From positions 1 to 57,710 of the forward strand of contig CAZWSC010000068.1 in the NCBI GenBank assembly GCA_964636385.1: a DNA stretch of 57,710 bases. Reading direction: 5' to 3'. Below are positions 7,992 to 16,654 of this stretch, one piece after another. The DNA is from CAZWSC01 sp964636385 (GTDB lineage Bacteria; Eisenbacteria; RBG-16-71-46; CAIMUX01). A program made the translations under genes and the position numbers. The notes beneath the pieces were generated by a model. The model was not told where the DNA came from and searched no databases. It saw nothing but the letters and a program-made list of their open reading frames with translations. Numbering within the stretch: position 1 is the first letter of the stretch; each line of letters starts with the position of its first letter.

Positions 7992-9821
7992 ATGATCCGG
8001 CATCACGACAACACGCTGAGGGCGGCACTGCGTCCTGCCTTCATCCTCCCCCTCCTGATCGCGCTGGCCCTGGGCCAGGCGGCATCGGCCGACCAGCACC
8101 CGATTCAGATGGACGGGTTCTACTGCGACTGGGAGGGGATCGACCCTGTGTACGTGGACCCGAGCGGGGACGGCGGAGCCAGCGGCATCGACCTCGGCCG
8201 CCTATGGATCGCGGATGATGACGACTTCCTCTACATGCGCTTCGAGGTCGGAACCGAGATACAGCTGAACGCCGGGCACCAGCTTCGGATCTACATCGAC
8301 ACCGACGAAAACCAGACTACCGGCCTCCAGATCGGTGGAATCGGCGCCGACCTGATCTGGAACCTCGGGAATCGCGACGGGACATTCTGGGTAGGTGGCG
8401 GCCAGATCCCGGTACGCCATGCGGATGTGCTCTTCCGCGCGCTCCCCTCGGTAACCGCGGATGAGTTCGAGGTGTCGTTCGGCAGACACGCACTGCCCGA
8501 CGGGATCACGCCGCTGTTCCCCTCCAGCCAGATCAAGGTGATGATGTACGACTTCATCGCCGGCGGCGACATGCTCCCCGATCCCGGCGAGACACTGGCC
8601 TACACCTTCGACCAGGGGACACTGCCGCCCGAGACGGCGATCAGCCTGGCGAAGGAGCACCCTGATGATGTCCGCATGATCTCGCTCAATGTCCTCAGTG
8701 ACGGGCTCTGGCACAGCACACGCGGGGAGAAGCTCAGGCGCCAGATTCAGGCGGTGCAGCCGCAGATCATCAGCTTCCAGGAGATCTACAACCACACACC
8801 CACTCAGACCAGGAATCTGATCGAGTCATGGCTCCCGTCGGAGCAGGGGCAGTTCTGGTTTGCCGGGGGAACCTTCGATTGCCACACCGTGAGCCGGTAT
8901 CCGATCCAGGGCTCCTGGAATCTCGACGGGAACACGGCATTCCTGATCAACACGACATCTGTGTTCGACAGGAAGATGCTCCTGATCAACGTCCATCTCC
9001 CCGCAGGCACAAACGATGCGGGCAGGCAGGCGCAGGTGGACAACATCCTCGCCTTCATCCGGGACGCGAAGGAACCCGGCGGAACCCTGTTCCTGGAAGA
9101 GGGATCCCCCATCATGGTGATCGGGGACATGAACTTCGTGGGTGACTCCCAGCAATTGAGATCGCTCCTGACCGGAGACATCGTGGACAATGGCTCATTC
9201 GGCCCCGATTTCGACCCCGACTGGGACGGCACCGATCTCGCCGACCTCGTCTGCCGGCAGACCGAGAAGCGGACCTCCTACACCTGGCGCAATGACAGCA
9301 GCTTCTACTGGCCCGGCCGGCTGGACTTCATCATCTTCACCGACTCCGCCCTGGATGTGGGGAACCAGTTCATCCTTTACCCCCGCACAATGTCGCCTGA
9401 CAGTCTTGCCGCCCACGGACTGCTGGCAACCGACCACGAGGGCTCGGATCACCTCATGGTGTGCGCTGACTTCAGGCTGCCTGCGCCTGCGTCTGTGGAA
9501 GATGAGCGGCCGTTCCGAGACCAGGGGATACGTCAGGTGGACCTGGCCCTGCGGCTCACACCGAATCCGTCTCCGGGCGAGGCACAGGTCGGTTTCCGCC
9601 TGGATTCGCCAGGCTGGATGACCCTGGACGTGTTCGACCCGTCCGGACGGCTGGTCGCAAGGCCCTTCTCCGATCTGAGGTTGAACGCCGGAGAGCACCA
9701 GAGGAGCTGGGACGGAAGGGCCCTGGACGGCTCGCCACTGCCGAGCGGTGTCTACTTCGCACGCCTGTGGAGTGTGGATGACGGAAGGTCCCAGACGATC
9801 CGGTGGACCAGGATCCGGTAG
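7992..9821 (+). CDS. Secreted endonuclease/exonuclease/phosphatase-family protein with CBM9-like N-terminus and FlgD-Ig-like sorting domain
   Basis: The 609-residue product begins with a signal peptide (basic MIRHHDNTLR, a hydrophobic stretch, cleavage near ASADQ). Residues about 35-215 look like a CBM9/DOMON-type beta-sandwich (FYCDWEGIDPVYVDPSGD, DDDDFLYMRFEV, IYIDTDENQTTG). Residues about 230-500 carry the EEP metal-dependent hydrolase motifs SFQEIY, INVHLPAG, IGDMNF, RLDFIIF and SDHLMV, which supply the Mg-binding and catalytic residues. The last 90 residues form an FlgD-Ig-like domain (LTPNPSPGEAQ, LDVFDPSGR, DGSPLPSGVYF), used in FCB-type bacteria as a secretion or anchoring domain. ACAAGGAG precedes the ATG, so the longer upstream frame is rejected. 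The substrate is unknown: extracellular nucleic acid or a phosphodiester lipid is possible. Confidence 0.87.
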   Translation: MIRHHDNTLRAALRPAFILPLLIALALGQAASADQHPIQMDGFYCDWEGIDPVYVDPSGDGGASGIDLGRLWIADDDDFLYMRFEVGTEIQLNAGHQLRIYIDTDENQTTGLQIGGIGADLIWNLGNRDGTFWVGGGQIPVRHADVLFRALPSVTADEFEVSFGRHALPDGITPLFPSSQIKVMMYDFIAGGDMLPDPGETLAYTFDQGTLPPETAISLAKEHPDDVRMISLNVLSDGLWHSTRGEKLRRQIQAVQPQIISFQEIYNHTPTQTRNLIESWLPSEQGQFWFAGGTFDCHTVSRYPIQGSWNLDGNTAFLINTTSVFDRKMLLINVHLPAGTNDAGRQAQVDNILAFIRDAKEPGGTLFLEEGSPIMVIGDMNFVGDSQQLRSLLTGDIVDNGSFGPDFDPDWDGTDLADLVCRQTEKRTSYTWRNDSSFYWPGRLDFIIFTDSALDVGNQFILYPRTMSPDSLAAHGLLATDHEGSDHLMVCADFRLPAPASVEDERPFRDQGIRQVDLALRLTPNPSPGEAQVGFRLDSPGWMTLDVFDPSGRLVARPFSDLRLNAGEHQRSWDGRALDGSPLPSGVYFARLWSVDDGRSQTIRWTRIR

Positions 9822-9918
9822 GCTGAGCTGCACATGAGGAAACTTGCGGGACGCGGGTGTGCGATGTCGTCGCTGCCCGCGGCCCTCCTGTACGTAGTCC
9901 TTGTGACGCCCGGCCCTG

Positions 9919-9947
9919 TTGACAATCGTCGTCCACCCTGCTATAAC
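9919..9947 (+). promoter_or_regulatory. Near-consensus sigma-70 promoter
   Basis: A perfect TTGACA (9919-9924) and TATAAC (9942-9947) are separated by exactly 17 bases, the best promoter match in the window. It drives the 21-codon ORF at 10002 and possibly rsgA beyond it. Confidence 0.75.
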
Positions 9948-10001
9948 TCGTCCAGTTCGAAGCAATATCCACTCACGATCCAGCACACGGAAGGAGGCGC
10001 C

Positions 10002-10067
10002 ATGTCCAGGAGTGTGAACAAGCGACGGGTTGAGCGCCTTACGGGTGTCTTGGGTCGGAGATCATAA
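10002..10067 (+). CDS. Candidate 21-residue basic small protein or leader peptide
   Basis: An ATG seven bases after the strong ribosome site AAGGAGG opens a 21-codon frame (MSRSVNKRRVERLTGVLGRR plus Ser) closed by TAA. The peptide is highly basic (seven Arg and one Lys) and not hydrophobic, so it is neither a secretion signal nor a membrane peptide. Promoter, leader length (about 50 bases) and ribosome site are all near ideal, which argues that the region is translated. The stop lies 194 bases before rsgA, so it could be a regulatory leader for rsgA or a free small protein. I recognise no homologue. The region 10068-10261 holds a TAGACT box (10087-10092) and no other clear element. Confidence 0.5.
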   Translation: MSRSVNKRRVERLTGVLGRRS

Positions 10068-10261
10068 CGCGATCCTTAGCCCGGACTAGACTGAACCAGA
10101 CCCCTTCTTCCTCCGTCCAGACGCCCCGCTCTACGGCGACAGCCCGTTCGCACCGATCCATCCGTTAACTCTCTCTGAACTCAACGGAACACAAGTCCGC
10201 GGGTGAAGACACGCGGGAGTGCGGCGGCCTCTGCAGACGGTCTCCGCAGGAGGAGCAGACA

Positions 10262-11320
10262 ATGCTGTTGGAGGAACTGGGTTGGGGCCCGGAGTGGGCC
10301 GGGAAGCTGGCTGATCTTGGGGATCCGGGTCTTGCGCCCGCGCGCGTCACGCGTGCGGATCGCGACCGCCACCTTGTGTGCGGACGCAGTGGAGAGCAGG
10401 GCGCGCGACTGGCAGGCCGTATGCGTCACCAGGCCGCCAGCCCCAGCGCGCTGCCGACAACCGGCGACTGGGTGGCGATACGCGACAACGGTGCCGGAAG
10501 CGAGGCGATCATCCGCGCAATCCTGCCACGGAAGAGCGTCTTCCTGCGCCGGGCTGAGAATGCGGACGGGAAGCCTGTCGACCAGACGGTGGCGGCCAAC
10601 ATCGACACCGTGTTCATCGTCACCGGACTGGATGAGAACTACAGCGTGCGGCGGATCGAGCGCTATCTCGCCATCGCCCGCGACAGCGGGGTCATTCCGG
10701 TCCTGCTGCTGAACAAGCTCGACCTCGTCGGCGATGCCGCTTCGCAGATACGCGCCGTGCAGCGCAGCGCCGGAGGCGCGCCGGTTCACGCACTGAGCGC
10801 CCGCGATGGCATGGGGATGGATGCGGTGCGCGCCTGCCTTGTGCAGGGGAAGACGTACGCCTTGCTGGGCTCGTCCGGCGCAGGCAAGACATCGATCATC
10901 AATGCGCTCTTCGGCGAGGAACGCCTGGCGGTGACGGCGACAAGCGACTTCAGCGGCAAGGGCCGCCACACCACGACCGCACGCGAGCTGCTGGTCCTTC
11001 CGGGCGGAGCGATCGTCCTGGATACACCTGGGATGAAGATGATCAAGGCCTGGTCTGATGACGGCGGGCTGGAGGAGACCTTCGCCGACATCGAGGAGCT
11101 GGCAACGGCATGCCGCTTCGGCGACTGCCGTCACCAGTGCGAGCCCGACTGCGCCGTGCAGGCTGCGGTCGCAGAGGGCAGCCTCGACGCAGGCCGGCTT
11201 CGCAACTACATCCGGCTGCACACCGAGGTGACTGCCCTGTCGCGACGCAGAAAGGAGCTGGCGAAGCTGCAGAAGACTGCCGCTGCCAGGCGCCGGGCCA
11301 GGTGGGGGCAGGGCGGATGA
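10262..11320 (+). CDS. rsgA: Ribosome small-subunit-dependent GTPase A (RsgA/YjeQ)
   Basis: The 352-residue protein has the circularly permuted GTPase order of RsgA. An OB-fold N-domain ends around TTGDWVAI. Then come NKLD (G4), LSARDGMG (G5), GSSGAGKTS (G1), a switch region GKGRHTTTARELL (G2) and DTPGMK (G3). A C-terminal zinc-finger segment has CRFGDCRHQCEPDC. RsgA binds the 30S subunit late in assembly and uses GTP hydrolysis to release maturation factors. AGGAGGAGCAGAC directly precedes the ATG. The gene may be co-transcribed from the strong promoter at 9919 through the small ORF. It converges on the pentapeptide-repeat gene. Length and motifs are normal. Confidence 0.95.
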   Translation: MLLEELGWGPEWAGKLADLGDPGLAPARVTRADRDRHLVCGRSGEQGARLAGRMRHQAASPSALPTTGDWVAIRDNGAGSEAIIRAILPRKSVFLRRAENADGKPVDQTVAANIDTVFIVTGLDENYSVRRIERYLAIARDSGVIPVLLLNKLDLVGDAASQIRAVQRSAGGAPVHALSARDGMGMDAVRACLVQGKTYALLGSSGAGKTSIINALFGEERLAVTATSDFSGKGRHTTTARELLVLPGGAIVLDTPGMKMIKAWSDDGGLEETFADIEELATACRFGDCRHQCEPDCAVQAAVAEGSLDAGRLRNYIRLHTEVTALSRRRKELAKLQKTAAARRRARWGQGG

Positions 11321-11391
11321 TGCGGTCTCTGCTGAAAACGAAGGCGGTTCGCGAGCGACAAGGTGGACCTGGCCCTGGCCGGGCGGGACGG

Positions 11392-11721
11392 TCACCTCGC
11401 ACGCAGGCGCGTTCCGTACTCCACCGAAAGGCGGATCTCCTCCGCGCTCAGGTTCGCCGGGAACAGCACGCCTGCGATCTTGGCGTCGTGGATGCTGGCG
11501 CCGTGCATGTCGGTTGCGGACAGATCCTGTCCGCGCAGGTCGGTGTTTCGAAGATATGCACCGCGCAGCTTCGCCCGGGACAGATCGGTTTTGCGCAGGT
11601 CCAGCATCCTCAGGTCAGTGTTCGACAGATCCGGTTCCTGCCGGGCCGCCCGGTTGTTGAACTCATCGATGAGCGACTCTCTCAGGAGCTGTGCCCACTC
11701 CGAGTCGTAGACCAGTGCCAT
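11392..11721 (-). CDS. Small pentapeptide-repeat protein
   Basis: The 109-residue protein contains about eight consecutive pentapeptide repeats of the A(D/N)Lxx type at roughly residues 30-85 (LSNTD, LRMLD, LRKTD, LSRAK, LRGAY, LRNTD, LRGQD, LSATD). They should fold as a short right-handed quadrilateral beta-helix. The N-terminal 28 residues are helical and polar, and no signal peptide is visible. The ATG at 11721 is chosen because GGGGAGG lies seven bases upstream; a TTG two codons earlier sits too close to that site. Some members of the family mimic DNA and bind gyrase, but function cannot be predicted here. It lies 54 bases downstream of the yjbQ-like gene in the same direction, so a two-gene operon is possible. 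Confidence 0.8.
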   Translation of the reverse strand: MALVYDSEWAQLLRESLIDEFNNRAARQEPDLSNTDLRMLDLRKTDLSRAKLRGAYLRNTDLRGQDLSATDMHGASIHDAKIAGVLFPANLSAEEIRLSVEYGTRLRAR

Positions 11722-11775
11722 GTGCAATCCTCCCCGATGAACACCAGGCGGTCCGAAGATCGCCCTGCCGTGCCA

Positions 11776-12195
11776 CTACTCGCCTATGATCTTGATCAGA
11801 ATCCGCTTCGGTCTGCGGCCGTCAAACTCCCCGTAGAAGATCTGCTCCCACGGCCCGAAATCGAGCCTCCCCTCCGTCACCGCGACAACAACCTCCCGCC
11901 CCATGATCTGACGCTTGTGATGGGCGTCGCCGTTGTCCTCTCCTGTCCTGTTGTGCTCGTAGCGTGACGTTGGCGCGTGCGGAGCGAGTTCCTCCAGCCA
12001 GCGGGAGAAGTCATGCAGAAGGCCCTGCTCATCGTCGTTGATGAAAACGCTGGATGTGATGTGCATCGTGTTGACGAGGCAGAGGCCTTCGCGAATGCCG
12101 CTCTCACGCAGCGCCGACTCCACATCCGGCGTGATGTTGCGAAAGGCCATCCGCCGGGGAAGGTTGAGCGTAAGCTCCCTGCGATGGGACTTCAT
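11776..12195 (-). CDS. YjbQ/UPF0047 family protein
   Basis: A 139-residue single-domain protein that matches the YjbQ family over its full length. Key stretches are CLVNTMHITSSVFINDDEQGLLHDF in the first half (compare the family's H-T-S-a motif), HNRTGEDNGDAHHKRQIMG with the conserved Asn, Asp and His residues near the middle, and GPWEQIFYGEFDGRRPKRI at the end. YjbQ proteins are trimers; some complement thiamine-phosphate synthase weakly, and the physiological role is uncertain. AAGGAGGCTGGC precedes the ATG. The pentapeptide-repeat gene follows in the same direction. Confidence 0.9.
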   Translation of the reverse strand: MKSHRRELTLNLPRRMAFRNITPDVESALRESGIREGLCLVNTMHITSSVFINDDEQGLLHDFSRWLEELAPHAPTSRYEHNRTGEDNGDAHHKRQIMGREVVVAVTEGRLDFGPWEQIFYGEFDGRRPKRILIKIIGE

Positions 12196-12911
12196 GCCAG
12201 CCTCCTTGGGCCCGGACTATCAGCGTGCGACAGTGGCCGCGCCGTGCCGGAGCGCGGATCATCAATACACCCCGGCAGACTATCCGTATCGGCAAGTGGG
12301 GGCAAGGTCTCGGAGTCCAGCGCCTCAATCCCACTCGATGACGTGTAGATGCCGACCTGCCGGGCGGTTTCTCCCCCTTCCCATGGATCTCCTGAACCGC
12401 AGTCAGATACAGGCTTTCAGCAGATGAAGGCAATCCCCTCCGCCCATCGGACATCTAAGTTTCCAGAAGGTCGGTCGTGCAGCGCAAATCGACCAGACAT
12501 CTTCAGGGATGATCGGCCTTCACAGTACATGGGAGCTGGTCTTCGTGGGCTGCGTGTAGGGATCAGTGGAAGGGCAAGTAGATCTTGAACCTCCCCAATG
12601 ACCGCCACACCCGGATGATCCGGCTCTCCGCAAGTGGGCGGACGGCTTCCCTCGGATCTCACGGCCCTCCCCCGGTGGAAAGCCGCCCGCCCCGCCCCAG
12701 TCCCCACGGCCTGGAAGAATGCGGAACCCTCTCCTGAGACGCCGGAGTACTTCCTAGCCAGTCCGATCGCCGCTTGCACGGCGTTGCCATCCCCAGTCAG
12801 GCCGTAGATACTCCATGCAGAGTTGCCGGCCCCGCAGGGAGTCCTGCCGGGGCGCTCCTGGTCTGGTGTTCCGGGACCGTCGGAAGACCTTCAGCATGGT
12901 CGGAGGTGGGT
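12196..12911. other. Long intergenic region without a supported gene
   Basis: About 715 bases lie between the divergent yjbQ-like and ispG starts. A minus-strand frame of 120 codons (12417-12779) and shorter plus-strand frames exist, but none has a ribosome site or resembles a known protein. Part of the stretch (about 12420-12590) is by eye less GC-rich than its neighbours, so decayed or foreign sequence is possible. No clear promoter, repeat or RNA structure was identified. Confidence 0.5.
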
Positions 12912-15038
12912 TTGACCGCCAGGGATGATGAGTATCGCCTGCTCCCCCCGCGCAGGCGGCCCGCGCGCGAGGTGCGGATCGGCAACCTGCGGATCGGCGG
13001 TTCACACCCGGTCCTGATCCAGTCGATGACCACCTCCAGCACCACGGACACCGATGAGGTGGTCGGCGAAATCGCCGGGATGGCCGGGGCCGGCTGTCCC
13101 CTGGTTCGTCTGGCCGTCCCGACTGTCCGGGCTGCGGAGAACCTGGGCAGGATCAGGTCCATGCTCCAGGGGCGCGGTGTCGACGTCGCCCTGGCGGCGG
13201 ATGTCCACTTCTCCCCTGAGGCGGCCATGATCGCGGCTGATCACGTGGAGAAGGTGCGGATCAACCCCGGGAACTTCGCCGACTCCCGCAGCACCTCATG
13301 CGATGCCACAAGCGCTGGCGAGGCGGGCACCGGGAGGATGGTCGAACGCTTCATCCCCCTGGTGAGGAAGCTGAAGGAGCGCAATGTCGCCCTGCGGATC
13401 GGCGTCAACCACGGATCCCTTTCCGGGAGGATCATGACCCGCTTCGGAGACACACCGGAAGGGATGGTCGTCTCGGCGCTGGAGTACCTGCGCCTCTGCC
13501 GCCAGGAGGATTTCCACCAGGTCGTCATCTCCATGAAGTCCTCCATCCCCGCCGTGACCGTCGCCGCGTACCGCCTGCTCGTGGAAAGGATGGGTGATGC
13601 GGGGATGGACTACCCATTGCATCTCGGGCTGACCGAGGCGGGGGACGGCCTGGATGGCCGGATCAGGAGTGCGGTTGCCATGGGTGCGCTGCTCGCTGAC
13701 GGCATCGGTGACACTGTCCGGGTGTCGCTGACGGAGGACTCACGCCACGAGATCCCTGCCGCCAGGGCCCTGCTGGAAGCTGTCGGTCGGGAACGGACGG
13801 CTGTCGAGGATTCGACATCTGCACCCCCTGTGGGAGACGCAGCGGCGGTTACGCGCCGCCCTTGGTCCGGCCTGCCGGCTCCTGCCCGCGGGGAGAGACG
13901 GCGGAGCCGGCCGCTTCGTGTCGGCGAACTCGTGGTTGGCGGAACCTCGCCGGTACGGGTTGAGCTGTGTCTCACCCTCGACGCTGACCGTCGGTTTTCC
14001 GACGGCCTGCAGCATGCGCGGCCGGAGGAGGTGCAGGAGGTCTGGCTGGACGACCCGGCAGATCCCGGGCCGGAGCTGATCTCGGTACGGCCCCAACCGC
14101 CCGTGACACGACATGGGCTTCTGGACAGCCTGGATCTTCTGAGTCGCAACCTGCCGGTGGGAAGCCGTCCCGATGACAGCGCCCGCCACGGGCTCTTCCT
14201 GGAGTGGAGCTACGCAAGTCAGAACGAGATCCACTTCCTTGAGGCGGCCCTGCCCCATGTCGATGGCCTCAGCCTCGCCTTGCCGCAATCTGCCGACAGG
14301 CGGCAGGACGAGCGGTTCTCGTTGCTGGCGAGGCTGCTGCGCCGCCACGGGAAGCCCGTCAGATGGCGCCTTGGATCAGAGGCAGGGGATCCGGGAGAAG
14401 CCGCCGCCAGACTGCTCGCCCTCTTCCTGAGGGAGGACTGGCCGGAGATAGGGTTCCTGTGCGAGCCCGGCACGTCCTGGGTTCCCCGTATCCGGGCCCT
14501 GGCAAGGGCCCTGGGAGAGAACGCCCCGCCGATCTTCCTGGAGGTTCCGGGATGCGGCCCCGACCCTGCGCTGCTGGCCGGCTCAGTCCTTACCGACGGG
14601 ATCGGAGACTCCATCTGCCTGGCAGGCTCCGGCTTCCCATGGCCTGCCGGTCCCAGGCCGTGGACCGAGAGGCCCGTTGCCGGGGCCTTCGCAATCCTCC
14701 AGGCCTGCCGCCTTCGGATGACGCGTGCCGAGATCATCGCCTGTCCTTCCTGCGGACGGACACTCTTTGACCTGCAGACCGTGACCGCCCGGGTGCGCGA
14801 ACGAATGGGGCACCTCGCCGGGGTCAAGATCGCGGTGATGGGCTGCATTGTGAACGGCCCTGGAGAGATGGCTGACGCGGACTTCGGCTATGTCGGAAGC
14901 GCAGCAGGCACCGTGGATCTTTACGTGGGGCGGACCCGGATAAGGCGCGGGATTCCGGAGCATGAGGCGCCTGACCGGCTCGTGGACCTGATACGCGAAC
15001 ACGGCAGGTGGGTGGATCCGGTAGAGGAAGAACTGTAG
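12912..15038 (+). CDS. ispG: 4-hydroxy-3-methylbut-2-enyl diphosphate synthase (IspG/GcpE), long type
   Basis: IspG is an Fe-S enzyme that reduces methylerythritol cyclodiphosphate to HMBPP in the MEP isoprenoid pathway. The N-terminal TIM barrel starts with REVRIGNLRIGG and HPVLIQSMTT and includes RINPGNF and RIGVNHGSL. A long middle region, from about residue 300 to 560, corresponds to the insertion domain of plant-, Chlamydia- and Bacteroidetes-type enzymes. The C-terminal reductase-like domain carries the cluster ligands in CPSCGRTLFD (Cys611, Cys614) and GCIVNGPGEM (Cys645). At 708 residues it is almost twice the size of the E. coli protein. The TTG at 12912 is chosen because GGAGG ends five bases upstream; an ATG frame from 12774 has no ribosome site. 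The decarboxylase gene follows after 27 bases. Confidence 0.93.
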   Translation: MTARDDEYRLLPPRRRPAREVRIGNLRIGGSHPVLIQSMTTSSTTDTDEVVGEIAGMAGAGCPLVRLAVPTVRAAENLGRIRSMLQGRGVDVALAADVHFSPEAAMIAADHVEKVRINPGNFADSRSTSCDATSAGEAGTGRMVERFIPLVRKLKERNVALRIGVNHGSLSGRIMTRFGDTPEGMVVSALEYLRLCRQEDFHQVVISMKSSIPAVTVAAYRLLVERMGDAGMDYPLHLGLTEAGDGLDGRIRSAVAMGALLADGIGDTVRVSLTEDSRHEIPAARALLEAVGRERTAVEDSTSAPPVGDAAAVTRRPWSGLPAPARGERRRSRPLRVGELVVGGTSPVRVELCLTLDADRRFSDGLQHARPEEVQEVWLDDPADPGPELISVRPQPPVTRHGLLDSLDLLSRNLPVGSRPDDSARHGLFLEWSYASQNEIHFLEAALPHVDGLSLALPQSADRRQDERFSLLARLLRRHGKPVRWRLGSEAGDPGEAAARLLALFLREDWPEIGFLCEPGTSWVPRIRALARALGENAPPIFLEVPGCGPDPALLAGSVLTDGIGDSICLAGSGFPWPAGPRPWTERPVAGAFAILQACRLRMTRAEIIACPSCGRTLFDLQTVTARVRERMGHLAGVKIAVMGCIVNGPGEMADADFGYVGSAAGTVDLYVGRTRIRRGIPEHEAPDRLVDLIREHGRWVDPVEEEL

Positions 15039-15065
15039 CCCGGCTACGGCCACAAGGAGCACTGG

Positions 15066-16610
15066 ATGCCTGAAGAGCACACAGGACGAGACAGAGACAG
15101 ATCACATCCCCGGAATGCAGAAAGCCACACGAACCCCGGAGAGCTCCTCTTCATTGAGCCGGACGGATCCAATCGCGAAGAGGCCAGGCGCCTGGGATAC
15201 CGGTTCGTCGACATGGTCGTCGACGCGGCATCCGGCGCAGCCGGCCGCCCTCCGCTCAGCAGGGAGATCCCCGACGGAAACTCACCGTACGTGCCGCCCG
15301 CGGCAGGCAGGGATCTGGAGTCGCTCCTGAGGGAAACCGAGTCGGTTCTCCGCCACGGCATGAACCCCGCGCACCCCGGGTACATCGGGCACATGGACAC
15401 CCTAGCCTCCAGCATCGGCATCTTCTCCGACCTCGTGGTGTCAGCCATGAACAACAACATGCTGTCGTGGGAGATGTCGCCCTTCTTCACCGAGCTGGAG
15501 AAGAGGGTGATGGCGTGGATCGCCTCGTTGTTCGGCCTTGACCACCCCGGGGTGAGGAGCGACTCAGGACCGATCGGGACGATGGTAAGCGGCGGCACCC
15601 TGGCCAACATGACAGCTCTGCTGGTTGCACGGAACGCCTGCCTCCGGCGTACCGGCAAGACCGGGCATGCTGTGTCCGTCTCCCGGCTCGTCTTCCTCGC
15701 CTCCGAGGATGCCCACTTCTCCTTCAGCAAGGCGGCGAATCTCCTCGGCCTCGGGAAGGATGGATGGGTCAGGGTCAGGACAGACGAGAGGGGCAGGGTT
15801 CTGCCGGAGGCGATGGAGGCAGCCCTGGTACGGGCGCGTGAGAATGGCAGGGAACCCTTCTGCCTGGTCGGAGTCGCGGGCGCCACTGTCACAGGTTCGA
15901 TCGATCCGCTGCAGGATCTTGCGGAAACAGCGGCGCGGGAGGGGCTCTGGTTCCACGTGGATGCCGCCTACGGTGGGGCTCTCGCACTCTCCGACAGGCT
16001 GAGATCGAAGCTTGCAGGTATCGAGAGGGCGGACTCGATAACCTTCAACCCGCAGAAGTGGCTCTTCGTGCCCAAGACCTGCGCGACGATCCTCTTCCGG
16101 GACGCATCGCAGGTCGATGCCCACCTCCGCGAACCCTTCATCTACGGCAGCGTCGACCGTTCCCCTTCGGGCGGTTCCGGAACGAATCTGGGAGAACTGA
16201 CCATCCAGGGCACCCGAAGGGTGGATATCCTGAAGCTTTACCTGACGCTGGAGCATCTCGGCACCGACCGCCTGGCCGGATTCGTCGAGCAACAGGTTGC
16301 ACTGGCGGGTGAACTCGCCGCTTACATCCGCAATCAACCGGAACTCGAGCTGATCAACGATCCTGACATGAACATCGTCTGCTTCCGGTATCGCGGCCGG
16401 CCCGGCACAGACCCCGGGCCGGTTGCGATGGACCGCCTCAACGCCGCGATACACGCAGAAATCGAGGCTGGCGGAACGGCGTGGCTGAGCATGCCAAGGT
16501 ACCGCGGCATGAACACCCTGAGAATGGTCATCCTCCATCCGCGATGCACCGCCCGGCTGCTCGAGGCAGTGCTGGAATCGGTGCTTCAAACCGGCAGGCA
16601 GGGCGTGTAG
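15066..16610 (+). CDS. PLP-dependent group II amino-acid decarboxylase family protein
   Basis: The 514-residue protein has the fold-type I group II decarboxylase layout. NPAHPGYIGHMD and SPFFTELEKRVMAWI lie in the N-terminal third, SGGTLANMTALLVARN is the family's substrate/PLP-phosphate loop, HVDAAYGGAL holds the PLP-ring Asp, and ITFNPQKWLFVPKTC contains the Lys that forms the Schiff base. Relatives include aromatic amino-acid, glutamate and diaminobutyrate decarboxylases. The substrate cannot be read from sequence; an aromatic amino acid or an aldehyde-forming activity is possible. ACAAGGAG lies seven bases before the ATG. It follows ispG by 27 bases, so the two may share a transcript without an obvious metabolic link. 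Confidence 0.9.
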   Translation: MPEEHTGRDRDRSHPRNAESHTNPGELLFIEPDGSNREEARRLGYRFVDMVVDAASGAAGRPPLSREIPDGNSPYVPPAAGRDLESLLRETESVLRHGMNPAHPGYIGHMDTLASSIGIFSDLVVSAMNNNMLSWEMSPFFTELEKRVMAWIASLFGLDHPGVRSDSGPIGTMVSGGTLANMTALLVARNACLRRTGKTGHAVSVSRLVFLASEDAHFSFSKAANLLGLGKDGWVRVRTDERGRVLPEAMEAALVRARENGREPFCLVGVAGATVTGSIDPLQDLAETAAREGLWFHVDAAYGGALALSDRLRSKLAGIERADSITFNPQKWLFVPKTCATILFRDASQVDAHLREPFIYGSVDRSPSGGSGTNLGELTIQGTRRVDILKLYLTLEHLGTDRLAGFVEQQVALAGELAAYIRNQPELELINDPDMNIVCFRYRGRPGTDPGPVAMDRLNAAIHAEIEAGGTAWLSMPRYRGMNTLRMVILHPRCTARLLEAVLESVLQTGRQGV

Positions 16611-16654
16611 GCTCCCAACGGGCCGGGGGGCATCGGTCAGTCAGGAGGTGGATC

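Noticed and set aside
12417..12779. Minus-strand frame of 120 codons before ispG
   Set aside because: It has no ribosome site, no recognisable domain and a composition typical of a chance frame in GC-rich DNA.
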